NCBI GenBank assembly: GCA_024509875.1
Contig: JAMPIV010018776.1
Coordinates: 310,001-374,000 of the forward strand
Reading direction: 5' to 3'
Source: Oreohelix idahoensis
Taxonomy: Eukaryota > Mollusca > Gastropoda > Stylommatophora > Oreohelicidae
Length of the DNA: 64,000 bases
The notes beneath the pieces are model-generated. The model was not told where the DNA came from. It searched no databases and saw only the letters and a list, made by a program, of their open reading frames with translations. A program made the translations under genes and the position numbers. Numbering within the stretch: position 1 is the stretch's first letter; the number at the start of each line of letters is the position of its first letter. Shown here in pieces: positions 22,560 to 33,937 of this stretch.

Positions 22560-25190
22560 CCCGGCCCATGCTTCCATCTGGCGTTTTCGACAAACTCCCA
22601 ACCACAGCGATTGTTTTTTCACGCCTGTGACATGGAAATGTAAATATAGCCTCAGAAATCCGACCACCATTGCTGCCTCAGTTAGCGTTTATGTTTTGCG
22701 AAGACTATGCCACGCAATTCGCTGTCTGTTTACTCACTTTTGAAGCAACGCCTATCTTTAATGTTTACATGCGCTGAGAGTGTTTACCTATTTTTGCACC
22801 CGGCAGTCCTACCAGGGGAGCGAATCACGATCATTACCTGAGTTTCTCACGCGAGCTGATTTGCCAATTATCGGCAATTAGACAGACGCGCGTAGAATTA
22901 AACGGTTTCTTTGTTTCATCAATTCAAGGGCCATAATAATACGTCCCGATCACCTTTGATGTCCGACATTTTCAGGGGACTCAAGTATTTGATCTACGGC
23001 AGGGGGAGATAATCTAAGAAGGCCCGTTCACATGGGATGCCTTTTGATGTCGTTTCGGCATCGCGAGTAAGGGAACCGTAGAATCATTTATCTCGGAAGC
23101 CAAGCTCGTTGATTTTCCCAAGGTGTGAATTTTCACATCTCTTAGAGATATTACCCTAAATCAGTATATATATTGCCTTCTCTCCTAGTCAGATTATCAA
23201 GTCTCTCAGGAATTTTTGGATAATCTAAACGCGTATGCTAGAACCTATGTGAAATAGTCCGTTAATAGCTTCGTGGGGATTATTCTGATTTCTCTGGTAA
23301 TAATATAAGTTGTGCTAAGTATTAAATGTGTTAAAAGTTTTACCATTTTATTCACTACCATTTCTTAGCGTTAAGACTAGCGAAACAGCAAACGCGTAGA
23401 TATTTTCTTACCAGTGGTTCAGTAATGTAAAATCCATCAACCAATTTTTTTTCACCAGAAGATAAGGTTTAGCTGACTAAATAAGGCTAGGAGTGACGGA
23501 TACAGTTACAGAGTAGAATGCGCATTATATTTTCATTGTGTGTAATTATATAGTGACTAGCATTTAATATCATGTGTAAAAACGATAGACGCCGTCAATC
23601 AACTAGCTAGTAATCTCAGGCGATATTTGTTAAGGGCGCGTAGTCATAATTAAATTAAAACTGACATTGTGCGCTGTGAGTTTTACCGGGTCGGGAGGGG
23701 GAAAGGCGGCATGCTTTTACCAAACACGTACTCGTTAAAGCGACGCGCGATAGTACAGGCTTAAGATACCGTGTGCCTTTTGATTTAATTAGGTGACGGA
23801 GAGGATAAGAGATCATACCTTACGTTTGATAGCCTAGGATTTGTCATTTTAGAAATGTTTTTGGTTTCTTCCTAATACAGTGCTTGATCAAAACCCAGCG
23901 GCTAGCTGTTCTCTATTGTGGTTTTTTCCTCAGTTACTGAAGGAATAATAGTTGTCGTTTTCCTTGGCGTTCGTCCCCGTACCGGTGTGAACAGGAATTG
24001 CCAGGGCGAGACACTAACATTTTTTAACTGTAAATTTGAGTAACGGGATTCACAAAATACCCAGATTTTTGCATTCAATTTTTATCAGCCCGCTGTGGCA
24101 ATATACATAACATTTTTCCCGACTTCTGACAGTCGTTTACCCAATTGAATTTTATCCAGGAGTATACACTGTTTGATAATCGGCACTCACCCAGAGAAAA
24201 GCCGATAGGATTTATCATCATCAGTTTTTTTTATAACGTAACAGTTGTATTAGCACCCAGAGGCTAGACAATACAGGAACTATTTTTCTCTTTTCTTATA
24301 ACTGTGAACGCCCCCGAGAACGTTTTGCTTCAATAACTATATACGGTGATACAGGGCTCATCCAGGAAAAATTAACCCACCAACTTTGGCGACCACCTGG
24401 AAATTATTATTTGATACCAAGGCTGGTCTGGGGCCAGATTTGGGTGACCCACCTGACACTATAGGTACACATTATTGTAATTTTTCAAGGGATACCTACA
24501 CTAGGTAAGCAAGATTGTTTGTGGCCACAGATGACAGAGTGAGTGACAGAGAGAGAGAGAAAATATTTTCTTTTGTTACAATCATTGTACTCACTTCTTT
24601 TTTTTTTATTTCGCTAACCTGAGTATTTACTGGATAGCTTAAGTAGGAACTTTGTTCTTTTCTTTACTGTTTATGCTCTATACCCTAGTGTTAATTTTTG
24701 ACCTTTGGGTTATTAACTTCTTTTGGGATCTTTCCTCAACAGTGGGGAGGGCACTTATTGGGTTATGTTCCAATGTCTGCAAACATGATTATATTTGATA
24801 TATATGTTTGATGTTGTAAAGTTTAAGTGATAATAAACTAAACAAAACTTAACTTAGTGTGTCGGTCAGACCCATATCCACTTATCCATAGTTTTTCCAC
24901 GTTTGTGCGTATTGTTATCACATAATTGTGTGTGCATGGGCGTGTGTAGTGTAAACTTATATGTCTTATAGGTAGAGAAAGGTCGTCTGAGATTAAAATA
25001 TAGTCGTATAGATAGGCTGGACTAGAGAAACTACTCACTCCAGAGACTGATCTTCCTCTTACACTATTCCCTCGTGAAAATCTATTTCTTACACCTTTAT
25101 TCTCACATATTTTACCATTATCACCTCTGCTCAGACGGGACCCTAAATATCTTCTGACCTATCATTTAAAAATTTACGACAACGCCTCAA
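22560..25190. repeat. Unclassified diverged repeat C, copy 2
   Basis: Aligns to 1-2305 plus 4675-5870 in the same orientation. It lacks the solo LTR found in copy 1 (the break falls near 23835-24060) and the 1250-1960 segment. No coding region was recognised over 2.6 kb. A GAGAGAGAGAGA run lies at 24547-24560. Confidence 0.5.
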
Positions 25191-25869
25191 ATGCCAGCCA
25201 ATACATTCAAAGTACATGTTATGATAACTTTTCCTGATGTAATATTTTCCATGACTCATGCGTTTGAAAAAGCCAAATAGTCATCGTCCATATGTGGAGT
25301 TGTGATATCTGTAAAATGTTGTCAAAATTTACTTATATCACACTTCCTGCTCACTCTTCAAAGTGTCTTGCAAGATTGCATGTATCTATAATTACCTATC
25401 CCAAGTAATTCGGAAGTCTTATTACATAATTTATCAGACTCTGCCGACCTCTTGTATCACATGCCTTGTCGCAAACCGACTGCCTGTCTAGACAAATCGT
25501 GGTCTATACAATTAAACCCGTATTGCCAGTCCATTCTGCTGTCGAGTCGGAAGTGATTATGCAATCTTAAGCAAACACTTCATGCTCGCATTTACCTGGA
25601 GTCAATGTGGTATTATCACGTTTAGTGATTCAATTAATCTCTCAGGGATGGGCGATGGTCTGGCCTGTCATGCGTCGAAGCGTGAAATGTGAACAATGGT
25701 AGTCCGAAACAATAGTAACAATTCTGAATAGAGGATAGGCACGAAATTGTGTGCGTTAAATATGCCGAAATAATAGATAATAAAGGCGATGAGAGGAAAT
25801 TACGAAAAATCAAACGAGCCGCATTGTCACATCGCCCCAGATAATCTGTGAACTAATACATCGGCTGCC
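25191..25869. other. No recognisable feature
   Basis: No gene or repeat recognised. Weak similarity to C may persist at the start. Confidence 0.35.
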
Positions 25870-26113
25870 ATCAATGGTACCTATACCTTGTAGCGGTATG
25901 GCAGCTTGCGTACCCTGACAATCCCCAGAGCTATGCCAGTGGGAGTTTTACTCCTGGTAGGTTCAACCAAGCTGGACTGGTCTGTGTGGGTAGGGGTCAG
26001 ACAAAAGCTGGTACCCTGGTCCTCCAGGTTGGGGGTTTTAGCATAGGGCTGACACCCCTGTCTATGTAAAAAAAAAATCGCACGTTACGGAAACAATAAT
26101 AAATGGAAAAACT

Positions 26114-27352
26114 TTGCTGCGGGATGGACATTCGGAGTCTGTGGCTCGTATGACTGTCAGTGGTGAAAGCCGAAAGGAAGCCACTGACATGAAAACGGAT
26201 GTCCTGACCGCAAAACAGGATACAAGAATAGGTTTTTGGAATGTCAGGACAATGTACGAGACTGGTAAACTAAGACTGGTCATGGTAGAAATGAGAAACT
26301 ATAGGTTACACATTCTAGGGATAAGCGAGAGCAGATGGACAGGGGCAGGAAAAGTTAAAACAGCAACAGGAGAAACAGTACTTTACTCTGGAAGAGAGGA
26401 TGGACAGCACAATGAAGGCGTAGCCATTATTCTACAGAAAGGAATAGAAAGGACATTACTGGAATGGAAACCCATCAACAACAGACTGATAAGATTAAGA
26501 TTGAGAGGGAGATTCACCAACACTACAATAATACAATGCTACGCACCAACGAATGATAGCGATGAGGAGGTCAAGGATGAATTCTATCAACAACTGCAGA
26601 AAGAAATGGAAGACACACCTAGATATGATCTTGTTATAGTAATGGGAGACCTCAATGCGAAAGTTGGTACACACAATACATATAATGAAAGAACAATGGG
26701 GAAATGCGGCAGCGGAAGAGCAAATGAAAATGGGGATAAACTAATAAGTTTCTGTAGCATTAACAACCTGGTCATTGGAGGAACACTCTTCCCACATAAA
26801 GAAATTCACAAATTAACATGGGAATCGCCAAATGGTCGGGACAGAAACCAGATAGACCACATCATGGTTAACGGTAGATGGAGACATGCATTACAAGATG
26901 TGAAGGTAAGAAGAGGTGCAGATGTGGGAAGTGATCACCATTTAGTAGTAGCAAAACTGAAAGTGAAACTAAGAAGGGCTGCACCAACTGTAACTACACA
27001 GAAAAGGTTTGACATCAGCAAATTGAAGGACTCCCTTACCAGAAAAGCTTTTGCGGCCGACATAAAGAAACGATATCAATTTGCCAAAAGTCAGGAAAAG
27101 ACATTGACTGATGATATAGACCAGAATTTCAACACCATTTCAACAATATACAAAGAAAGCAGCAAATCATGCTTGGGATTCCAGGAAAGGAAGAAGCAAG
27201 ACTGGATAACACCAGAAACATTAATCACCATAACGATGAGAAAGGAAATGAAAAGAAAGAAAACAGAAGCGAAGTCCCCCAGGTTAAAGCAACTATATAG
27301 CGAACAGTACAGTCAGCTGGACAAGGAAGTTAAACGCCAAACCCGAGCCAAC
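26114..27352 (+). pseudogene. LINE polyprotein, endonuclease half
   Basis: This is the N-terminal part of a LINE polyprotein: an apurinic-like (APE) endonuclease that nicks target DNA to prime reverse transcription. Visible family motifs in order are FWNVRTMYETGK, GISESRW, GDLNAKVG, QIDHIMVNGRWR and SDHHLVVAKL, covering the metal-binding and catalytic His/Asp positions of the fold. A basic linker follows. The frame is open until the LTR retrotransposon joins after residue Asn of RAN; the last few codons before the stop at 27379 belong to the LTR. The start ATG at 26114 is the first in frame, but the first endonuclease motif is about 38 residues in, so a later start is possible. The gene was intact up to this point when it was interrupted. 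Confidence 0.85.
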
Positions 27353-29593
27353 TGTAGTGGGTTTGATGGTATTGTATGATGGTGATATTACTAAATGCAA
27401 TGTATGAGGCCAGCTGTGAAGGCTCCTGAGATAAAATGTAGTTGTGAATTGACAGAAGGCCTTTCTTGCTACCACTACGACCTCACACTTATTTTTTTTC
27501 TTTCTAATGAATGTATCTATGTAAAATGTCTAGGGTAATGATATGTAATGTGGTGTGATAATTATAGATACACCCACAGATATTTAAGCAGACTAATAAT
27601 ATTAACAAATGTTAAAATACACTGAACTAACTCACGTGTGTAAAATTTTTGATAGAATTATATTACATTTATTTGTTCTGGATCAAGTTTTATGTTGACC
27701 AGAACTTTTTTTTAAAAAAAGGATTTAAAAATTATGAAAGAAATGCATGTAATGTTACATAATAAATGCAAGAGTGTACATATATAAGTACTAGACTAGT
27801 TAGTTTTATTAAAATGTTCTAGTAGTCATCTACTTGGGAGGATAGTTAATGCTTGTGCTGTTGGGGTGGCCTCATCACACCTGTCTATATTGACTACACA
27901 GTGTCCAGTAAATTGCAGGAACTAAAAGGCGTTGGTGAACTTCCAGCAGACCAGAGGCTCACTCATCTTGCATATGTAGCTCTGGTGCTGAAATCTGGTG
28001 GTCCCACCTCTCCGTGCTGGCGGGCAATAATAGTGGTCTCTGTCACAACGTACTGCACAGATACACTCGAGTAAAATCACCAACTGAATGGACACCGCCT
28101 TGTTGACAGCTGAAACTCACAGCTCTGCAATCAAAGTATTGGCTATGTGTCAAAATTCTATTCTCTACCCACGTCTGGACACAACACGGACACAACAACC
28201 ACATCATACAGACAGGTCAGATCTCTCTGACCAAACAGCACATTTACCATGGTGGTTTTACATCAGATAGGTCCTCCCAGACTATAGATTCTGAAAAATA
28301 TTTATTAGTTTCCTTCCCTAAAAGTGGATAGGTAATATGTTTCATTATTCTCAACACTTGATCTTGTCTTTCCTAACCCTTGTTGGAGTTTATGTATATT
28401 GTTGGTCCCTAGACCCTGACTTGGGCGGGGGGTCTAGAGCAAATCCCTACTTGTTTGTAAGGCTAGATTTCGATATGGCAGTATCAAATCACTCGAACAT
28501 TAAACAATATTCAAAATATACAAAGAAATAATTTCAATCTTACCAGATTATGAATAAAGAACACATAAATGCTAGCAAAACTCAGCTGAGCTGCTGGCTA
28601 TAGTATGGCGTCCCTGAACTTATTTCACTTTCTTTCATTTGGAAATCACCACACTTTAAAATACTGTGTCTATCATCGAACAACTATTGAGGAATGGCCC
28701 CACTTGCGCGTCTGAGCGCCGATAAAATGATTGTCTGTGGCCAATCACTGCCTAGGTTTATTTGAAATTCAAATTTCCTACCCTAAAGTCATTTCAGTCA
28801 TGCTTCAGTCAAGTATGGATGTTTATCTGTTAGTCTGTCCGTCTCTACTTGTTTTTTTCAAAACGTACTTGATTTTTGAACCAACCTTTCTCTCCCCTCC
28901 AAAATTTTGTCGTTAAAAGTTATATTTAGACACAGCTCCCACCAATGTCCCTTCGCTTCCCTACTAAGTAGATTTGAACACCTGCGTCTCGAGGTCGTGT
29001 TTTTTTTGTGCAAATAGCGACACTTTTTATTCCATACAGTCTGTCGTTGATGTGAACAACACTGTCTTTTGTCATTATCTTCAATATTATCTATCCGTCT
29101 GTAAAATTAAGAACATATTAGTTCACTGCTCAGAATGGGCCATCCGGCCAGCTAATTTTTATATTCCTAACATTAATATTACGAAAAAGTTACTTTTTAA
29201 TTTTTGTAATATTCCAAACATCCGCGTTCTGCCGCTGAATTCAAATCAAAGGCTTGGTATCGCAAAAGCGACCAATAAATGACTGTGGCGTAACATATCT
29301 AAGGTCCCTTCTGTCGAGTTCCTTACTTTATGTCAACTTGGGAAACGTGACTTTTCTCCGTTTCCCCCCCAATTGCGTCTCCTTAGCCTTTCTAGTCTCA
29401 CGCAATCTTTCCAGTCATATTTTTTTCCTTTTATCCACCGTTCCCCTCCTGTCTAGCAAGTCAATTTTTATGGAGGGTGATGACCCGCGGTCTGGGCGAT
29501 CATGTACTATCAGCAGCCTACGCATTATGTTTTTATCCTTACATGTTATCTTTGGAGGTATTTTACCGTTGTATCTCTGTCAATTTCACTACA
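27353..29593 (-). repeat. 3' LTR of Gmr1-like copy 1
   Basis: Direct repeat of 33938-36196. Ends TGTAGTG (27353) and CACTACA (29593) form a 7-bp inverted repeat. It lacks the 19-base segment present at about 34505-34523 of the other LTR. Confidence 0.95.
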
Positions 29594-29612
29594 CATCTCC
29601 CCACTTGAAAAC
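29594..29612 (-). other. Polypurine-tract-like sequence
   Basis: On the minus strand, AAGTGGGGAGATG directly precedes the 3' LTR. A short purine run in this position primes plus-strand DNA synthesis in LTR retrotransposons. Confidence 0.6.
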
Positions 29613-29680
29613 ATGCCTATGGCAAGTTCCAAAACCAGCGATACACATAGGTAAAATTACTCCTCACGTCTGCCGCTACT

Positions 29681-30463
29681 CTAATTAGGCAGTTTGAGAA
29701 TCGGCTTGCTAGTGAGTTTTTCCTTTAACTCTTGGAACGCTAGTTCACATTGTGCAGTCCAAATAATTTTATCTGGAAGTCCCTTGCGAGTCAGATCAGT
29801 CAGAGGAGCACAAATAGCGTTAAAATTCTTGATGTATTTCTGATAAAATCCGCATAACGACACAAATGATCGCACGTCCTTTTTTGTTTGCGGCCTAGGT
29901 GCTCTCTGCAGTTTTTCCAAGTTCTTAGGATCAGGGGTCATATTACCCTGATATACAGTGTGTCCCAAGAATTCCAACTCTTTGCATCCAATACAACATT
30001 TTGTTGGCCTAGCAGTTAAGTTCGCCTCCCGAAGTCTATCAAACAACATCTCCAGAGCTTCAATGTGTTCTTCAAATGTCTCTGTGGCGACGAGAATATC
30101 ATCCATGAAATTCGTGATACATGGGTTATTCAGGGGATCCAACAATTTGCGCATCATCCTTGAAAACACACTCGGAGCATTTTTCAGTCCGAATGGTAGC
30201 ATATTGAATTCATAATGTCCTTCCGATGTGCTAAAAGCCAAATAAGGTCTCACTTCAGGCTTCACTGGGATCTGGTAATAGCCTTTACTAAGATCCACCT
30301 TTGAAAAGTATTTTACCTTGTTCAGTCTGGCAAATAACTGTTTTGTGTCTGGTAATGGATCCACTTGTCCTTCTGTGACAGCATTCAGTTTCCTGTAATC
30401 TATGCACAGTCTGTGTTCCCCAGACGGTTTTCTCAACAAAACGACACTAGAACTAAAAGATGA
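29681..30463 (-). pseudogene. Reverse transcriptase of Gmr1-like copy 1, lacking RNase H
   Basis: Continues the gag-pol frame after the TAA at 30464-30466. Ty3/Gypsy reverse transcriptase motifs are present: LLRKPSGEHRLCIDYRKLN, FSKVDLSKGYYQIP, LPFGLKNAPSVFSR, the catalytic NFMDDILVA and the FLGHTV box, then the thumb/connection region with FVSLCGFYQKYI. The frame stops at 29681 in ILKLPN, exactly where the second copy (54397-55896) continues into RNase H. Comparison with that copy shows about 420 bases coding for RNase H are deleted, leaving about 90 bases before the LTR. Without RNase H the copy could not complete its own cDNA. Whether this part is ever translated depends on readthrough of the upstream TAA. 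Confidence 0.85.
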
Positions 30464-33400
30464 TTAACTGTGCGAAATAATCCCCTCCTTCAACAAATAC
30501 TCTATTTCTTCCTTCAATGCCTTCTCCTTCGCGAACGGAATAGAATAGGCTCTCATACAGATTGGGTTTGAGTCTACCAGTTTCATGTCATACTGTAGCA
30601 AATTTGTATGGCCTGGTTTATCTGTTAATACATCTGTATGTTCCTCCAGAACCTGTTGAACTCTCTCCCTCTGGTTTTTAGTCAGGTGCTTACTGACTTT
30701 TACCTGTGCTGCGGTTTCACAAGGATGTAATGGGTATTCATGTGAGGTGAGTGGTTCTTTTTGCATCTGGGTTGCAATAGCCAAGGTCAATAAGGGGGTG
30801 CTGTCCTGGAGTGGTCTGTCCAGATACTTCTTTAACAGGTTTACATGATAAACTTTCTCCTTCCCCTTTTTGTCAATTTTATAGTTTGTTCTAGACACCT
30901 TCTCTAGAACCGTATATGGACCTTGCCAACCAATTTGTAATTTATTCTGGCTTCCGGGTAGTAGAAGCAGCACCTTCTCTCCGACTGCCAGTTCCCTGTC
31001 CTTTGCCTTCCTATTAAAATATGCTGCATGTTTCTTCCTGGCTTGCTTCAAATTATCATTTGCCAGTTTCCATCCAGCTTTCAAACGAGTGGTCAGTTCG
31101 TTCACGTATTGATACGATGAGGTAACAGTCTCTTCCGCCTTCTCATCTGTCCAGGTCCTTAATAGAGCTTCTAATGGACCTTTTATTGGCCTCCCAAATA
31201 GCAGAGTTGCGGGAGCCATCCCGGTTGAACTATGTGGTACCTCCCGGTATGCAAACAATGCGGCGGGCAGGAATTGATCCCACAGATCCGGTTTTTCGTG
31301 TGCCAGCTTTCTCAGGATAGAAATGAGAGTCCCGTTGAACCTCTCTACCTGGCCGTTCCCTTGTGGATGGTACGGACTACAATGAAAGTGTCTGGCTTGA
31401 AATAGCTTAAAAACTTCTTCCGTTAGTTTCCCCTTGAACTGAGAACCATTATCCGTCAAGATTTGATGCGGGAATCCTAATCGGGTAAATATTGTAAGTA
31501 GTGCCTCTGCTACATGTTTTGAATCAATGGATGGCAGGGCTACCGCCTCTCCCCACATAGAACAAGTGTCCACCAGAGTAAGGATGTAACTGTTCCTCCT
31601 CTTGGTCCGAGTGAGAGGTCCTACAATATCCACTGCAACCCTCTCAAAAGGTGTTCCCACTATGGGCATTTCCCCTAGAGTTGCAGGAGCAGTCCAGTGC
31701 TTTGGAGCTACCCTTTGACATTCTGGGCAGGATTTGACATATCTTTTTATATCCTCCGTTATCCCTGGCCAGAAGTAATGACAAGCTATACGCTGTCCTG
31801 TGGCGCTGATCCCCATGTGACCACTGAAGGGAATCGCATGCCCGAGTTCTATCACTTTATCTCTATATGAAGTGGGAAGAACCAGCTGGTTGTGACCATT
31901 TGTTCCAGTTCCGGCCTTCCTGTATAAGAGTTTGTTCTTCATGAAATATTCCCCCTTGCTCGGAGGTGTGTGGCATTTGGGCAATTTTTTAAAACAGGGC
32001 TTGAGTGTCCTATCCTCAGCCTGCGCCTTCCTCATCTCCTCTGGATGAGCATTTATAGGTTCACCTTCTTCCTCCTTCTTCTGTGACCTGGTCTGCACTG
32101 TCGCCATGATCACAGGTTTCTCGGGATTCCCCAAGAAGACGTATCTACACCCCAATATCAGAGGGTAGATTGGTTCATCTATCACTGCTGCTCTGATTTC
32201 TCCCTCCACATAGCGAGTTTTCACCGTTATCCTTGCGATGGGAAGTGTCATGAGTGGTATGTCCTTAGTCGCCCCTTGTATTTCCACTGTTTCTGTGGTA
32301 TACTGACTTGGGTCCACTAGGCTAGACTTCACAACTGAATCATAATCCAAACCTGTATCATAAAGGCACCTTATGGTGACCCCATTACAAATAACATCCT
32401 CACAAACTGGGGGGTGATAAGGTTCCTGTTGTCCATTAGGATTAACCTTTAATCTTCGCGTCCCCGACTTCATTGCAGCAATGTTTGAAGGTTTCCTTCT
32501 ACAAAATTCGGTGTTATGGTTATCCTTCTTGCACCATTTACACCATCTTTTTCCTTGGTTCAACGGTTTTCTTTCATTGAACTTTTGGTCATTGAACTGT
32601 GAGTTTCTGTCGCGATAGTCATTTCTTGGCCGCTCAAAGTTTGTCCTACCTTTATTTCCCTGCTCTCTATTATCAAATTTATTAAATTGCTGTGGAGCTT
32701 TAAAATTGTCTATGTGCTTCTTTTTAGCACCACTTACCTCTGCCTGAGCTGCCTGATACCTCTCAGCAACATTTAAAATTTCCCCCAACTTCTCTGCACC
32801 TTGTTCCATGAGAAATGTTCTCATGTCTGGAGCCATGGACTCTCTCAATTGCTCAATCATGATCATTTCTTTAAGATCTTGGGTCTTCCCCAGAGCCGTC
32901 CATTTCTCCAAATAGGTTTCTAGTCTAGCGGAGAATTGGTGGTATGTCTCCCCAGACAACAGTTTGGCATTTCTAAATTTCTTTCGATAAAATTCACCAT
33001 TCTTCTCGTACCTTAATAACAAAGCCTGCTTTAACATGTCATAATTGTCTTGGTCTTCCCTGTTCATTTTGGCAAATACTTCATAAGAAGTACCTCTCAA
33101 TCCCTGTGATAACTTTAAACTCCACCTCTCTCTCTCTAACCCATATGTAGTAGCTAATAACTCAAAACGTCCTAGGTACCCCTCTATGTCATCGTCTTTT
33201 TCAACAAAATGGTCTAAATGAAACCCCATAGCTGAGTTTGAGGCTCCCAGACTGGGCGTAGCATCTGAGGCAAAAGGGCTGGCACCATTTTCAGGAGCCG
33301 GGCCTTGTAATTCCAGCTCCCTTAGTCGTAATTCGTGCTCCCTTTGCAACCTTCTATCTTCTGCCTCCCTTTCGGCAGTCAACCTTTTTTCTTCTGCCTC

Positions 33401-33670
33401 CCTTTGCTGTCGTTTTTCTTCTGCCTCCCTTTGCTGTCGTTTTTCTTCTGCCTCACTTTGCTGTCGTTTTTCTTCTGCCTCAATCTGCAGCCTCTTAATT
33501 TCTCTATCAGCCTCAATTTGTAACCTCTTCTCTTCAGCTACCTTTCTATCTTCCCTTTCAATATATTTATCACATTCAGCCGTTACATATTGAATTAAAA
33601 TCTGAGCATCCATTCCCATCTCCTTTGCGGTCAGCACAGCAGCTGATCGGAATTTTGCTAGCTCCGCCAT
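30464..33670 (-). CDS. Gag-protease-integrase polyprotein of Gmr1-like copy 1
   Basis: The open frame extends upstream to 33724, but the start is placed at the ATG giving MAELAKF, because the second copy begins MADLAKF at the same place. Residue numbers below count from the 33724 ATG. Order: charged coiled coil (55-140, EEKR repeats); SCAN-like capsid region (about 235-330, with YEKNGEFYRKKF and MIMIEQLRESM); a CX2CX4HX4C zinc knuckle (395-408); aspartic protease with DTG at 456-458; integrase zinc domain (H629, H636, C666, C669); integrase core D699, D758, E794 (D,D-35-E); a GPY/F module (935-950); and then the start of the reverse transcriptase. The frame ends in a TAA at 30464-30466, where the second copy has a sense codon. 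Gag forms the particle, protease matures it, and integrase inserts the cDNA. Integrase lies before reverse transcriptase, unlike standard Ty3/Gypsy. Confidence 0.9.
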   Translation of the reverse strand: MAELAKFRSAAVLTAKEMGMDAQILIQYVTAECDKYIEREDRKVAEEKRLQIEADREIKRLQIEAEEKRQQSEAEEKRQQREAEEKRQQREAEEKRLTAEREAEDRRLQREHELRLRELELQGPAPENGASPFASDATPSLGASNSAMGFHLDHFVEKDDDIEGYLGRFELLATTYGLERERWSLKLSQGLRGTSYEVFAKMNREDQDNYDMLKQALLLRYEKNGEFYRKKFRNAKLLSGETYHQFSARLETYLEKWTALGKTQDLKEMIMIEQLRESMAPDMRTFLMEQGAEKLGEILNVAERYQAAQAEVSGAKKKHIDNFKAPQQFNKFDNREQGNKGRTNFERPRNDYRDRNSQFNDQKFNERKPLNQGKRWCKWCKKDNHNTEFCRRKPSNIAAMKSGTRRLKVNPNGQQEPYHPPVCEDVICNGVTIRCLYDTGLDYDSVVKSSLVDPSQYTTETVEIQGATKDIPLMTLPIARITVKTRYVEGEIRAAVIDEPIYPLILGCRYVFLGNPEKPVIMATVQTRSQKKEEEGEPINAHPEEMRKAQAEDRTLKPCFKKLPKCHTPPSKGEYFMKNKLLYRKAGTGTNGHNQLVLPTSYRDKVIELGHAIPFSGHMGISATGQRIACHYFWPGITEDIKRYVKSCPECQRVAPKHWTAPATLGEMPIVGTPFERVAVDIVGPLTRTKRRNSYILTLVDTCSMWGEAVALPSIDSKHVAEALLTIFTRLGFPHQILTDNGSQFKGKLTEEVFKLFQARHFHCSPYHPQGNGQVERFNGTLISILRKLAHEKPDLWDQFLPAALFAYREVPHSSTGMAPATLLFGRPIKGPLEALLRTWTDEKAEETVTSSYQYVNELTTRLKAGWKLANDNLKQARKKHAAYFNRKAKDRELAVGEKVLLLLPGSQNKLQIGWQGPYTVLEKVSRTNYKIDKKGKEKVYHVNLLKKYLDRPLQDSTPLLTLAIATQMQKEPLTSHEYPLHPCETAAQVKVSKHLTKNQRERVQQVLEEHTDVLTDKPGHTNLLQYDMKLVDSNPICMRAYSIPFAKEKALKEEIEYLLKEGIISHS

Positions 33671-33904
33671 ACTTTTCAGACAATATAATAATATACAAGC
33701 TAAATCTCTAACCAGTAAATACACTAAGTACTTCTTATGACTATAGTCTAACTAATTCTAACTAACCAGTTAACTAATTAATTATCACTGGCTGTGAAGA
33801 TTCACCAACTTTTATCTGCAGGGACACTTTTAATTTTAAAGGGAATTTCACAATTTTTTCCCCTAATTTTATTTCTCCAACCAGGAGATCCTAATATTAC
33901 TGTT

Positions 33905-33937
33905 GGGCTAATTATCCCTGGACAAGACCCCAATGTA
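33905..33937 (-). other. Primer-binding-site-like sequence, copy 1
   Basis: Four bases inside the 5' LTR the minus strand reads TTGGGGTCTTGTCCAGGGATA. The second copy has the related TTGGTAGGCTTGTCCGGGATA in the same place. A TGG start fits pairing with a tRNA CCA end; the sequence loosely resembles tRNA-Pro sites, but the tRNA is not established. Confidence 0.6.

Noticed and set aside
28337..28531. Small genes inside the LTRs of Gmr1-like copy 1
   Set aside because: They recur in the other LTR simply because the LTRs are nearly identical; no motif or length supports a gene.
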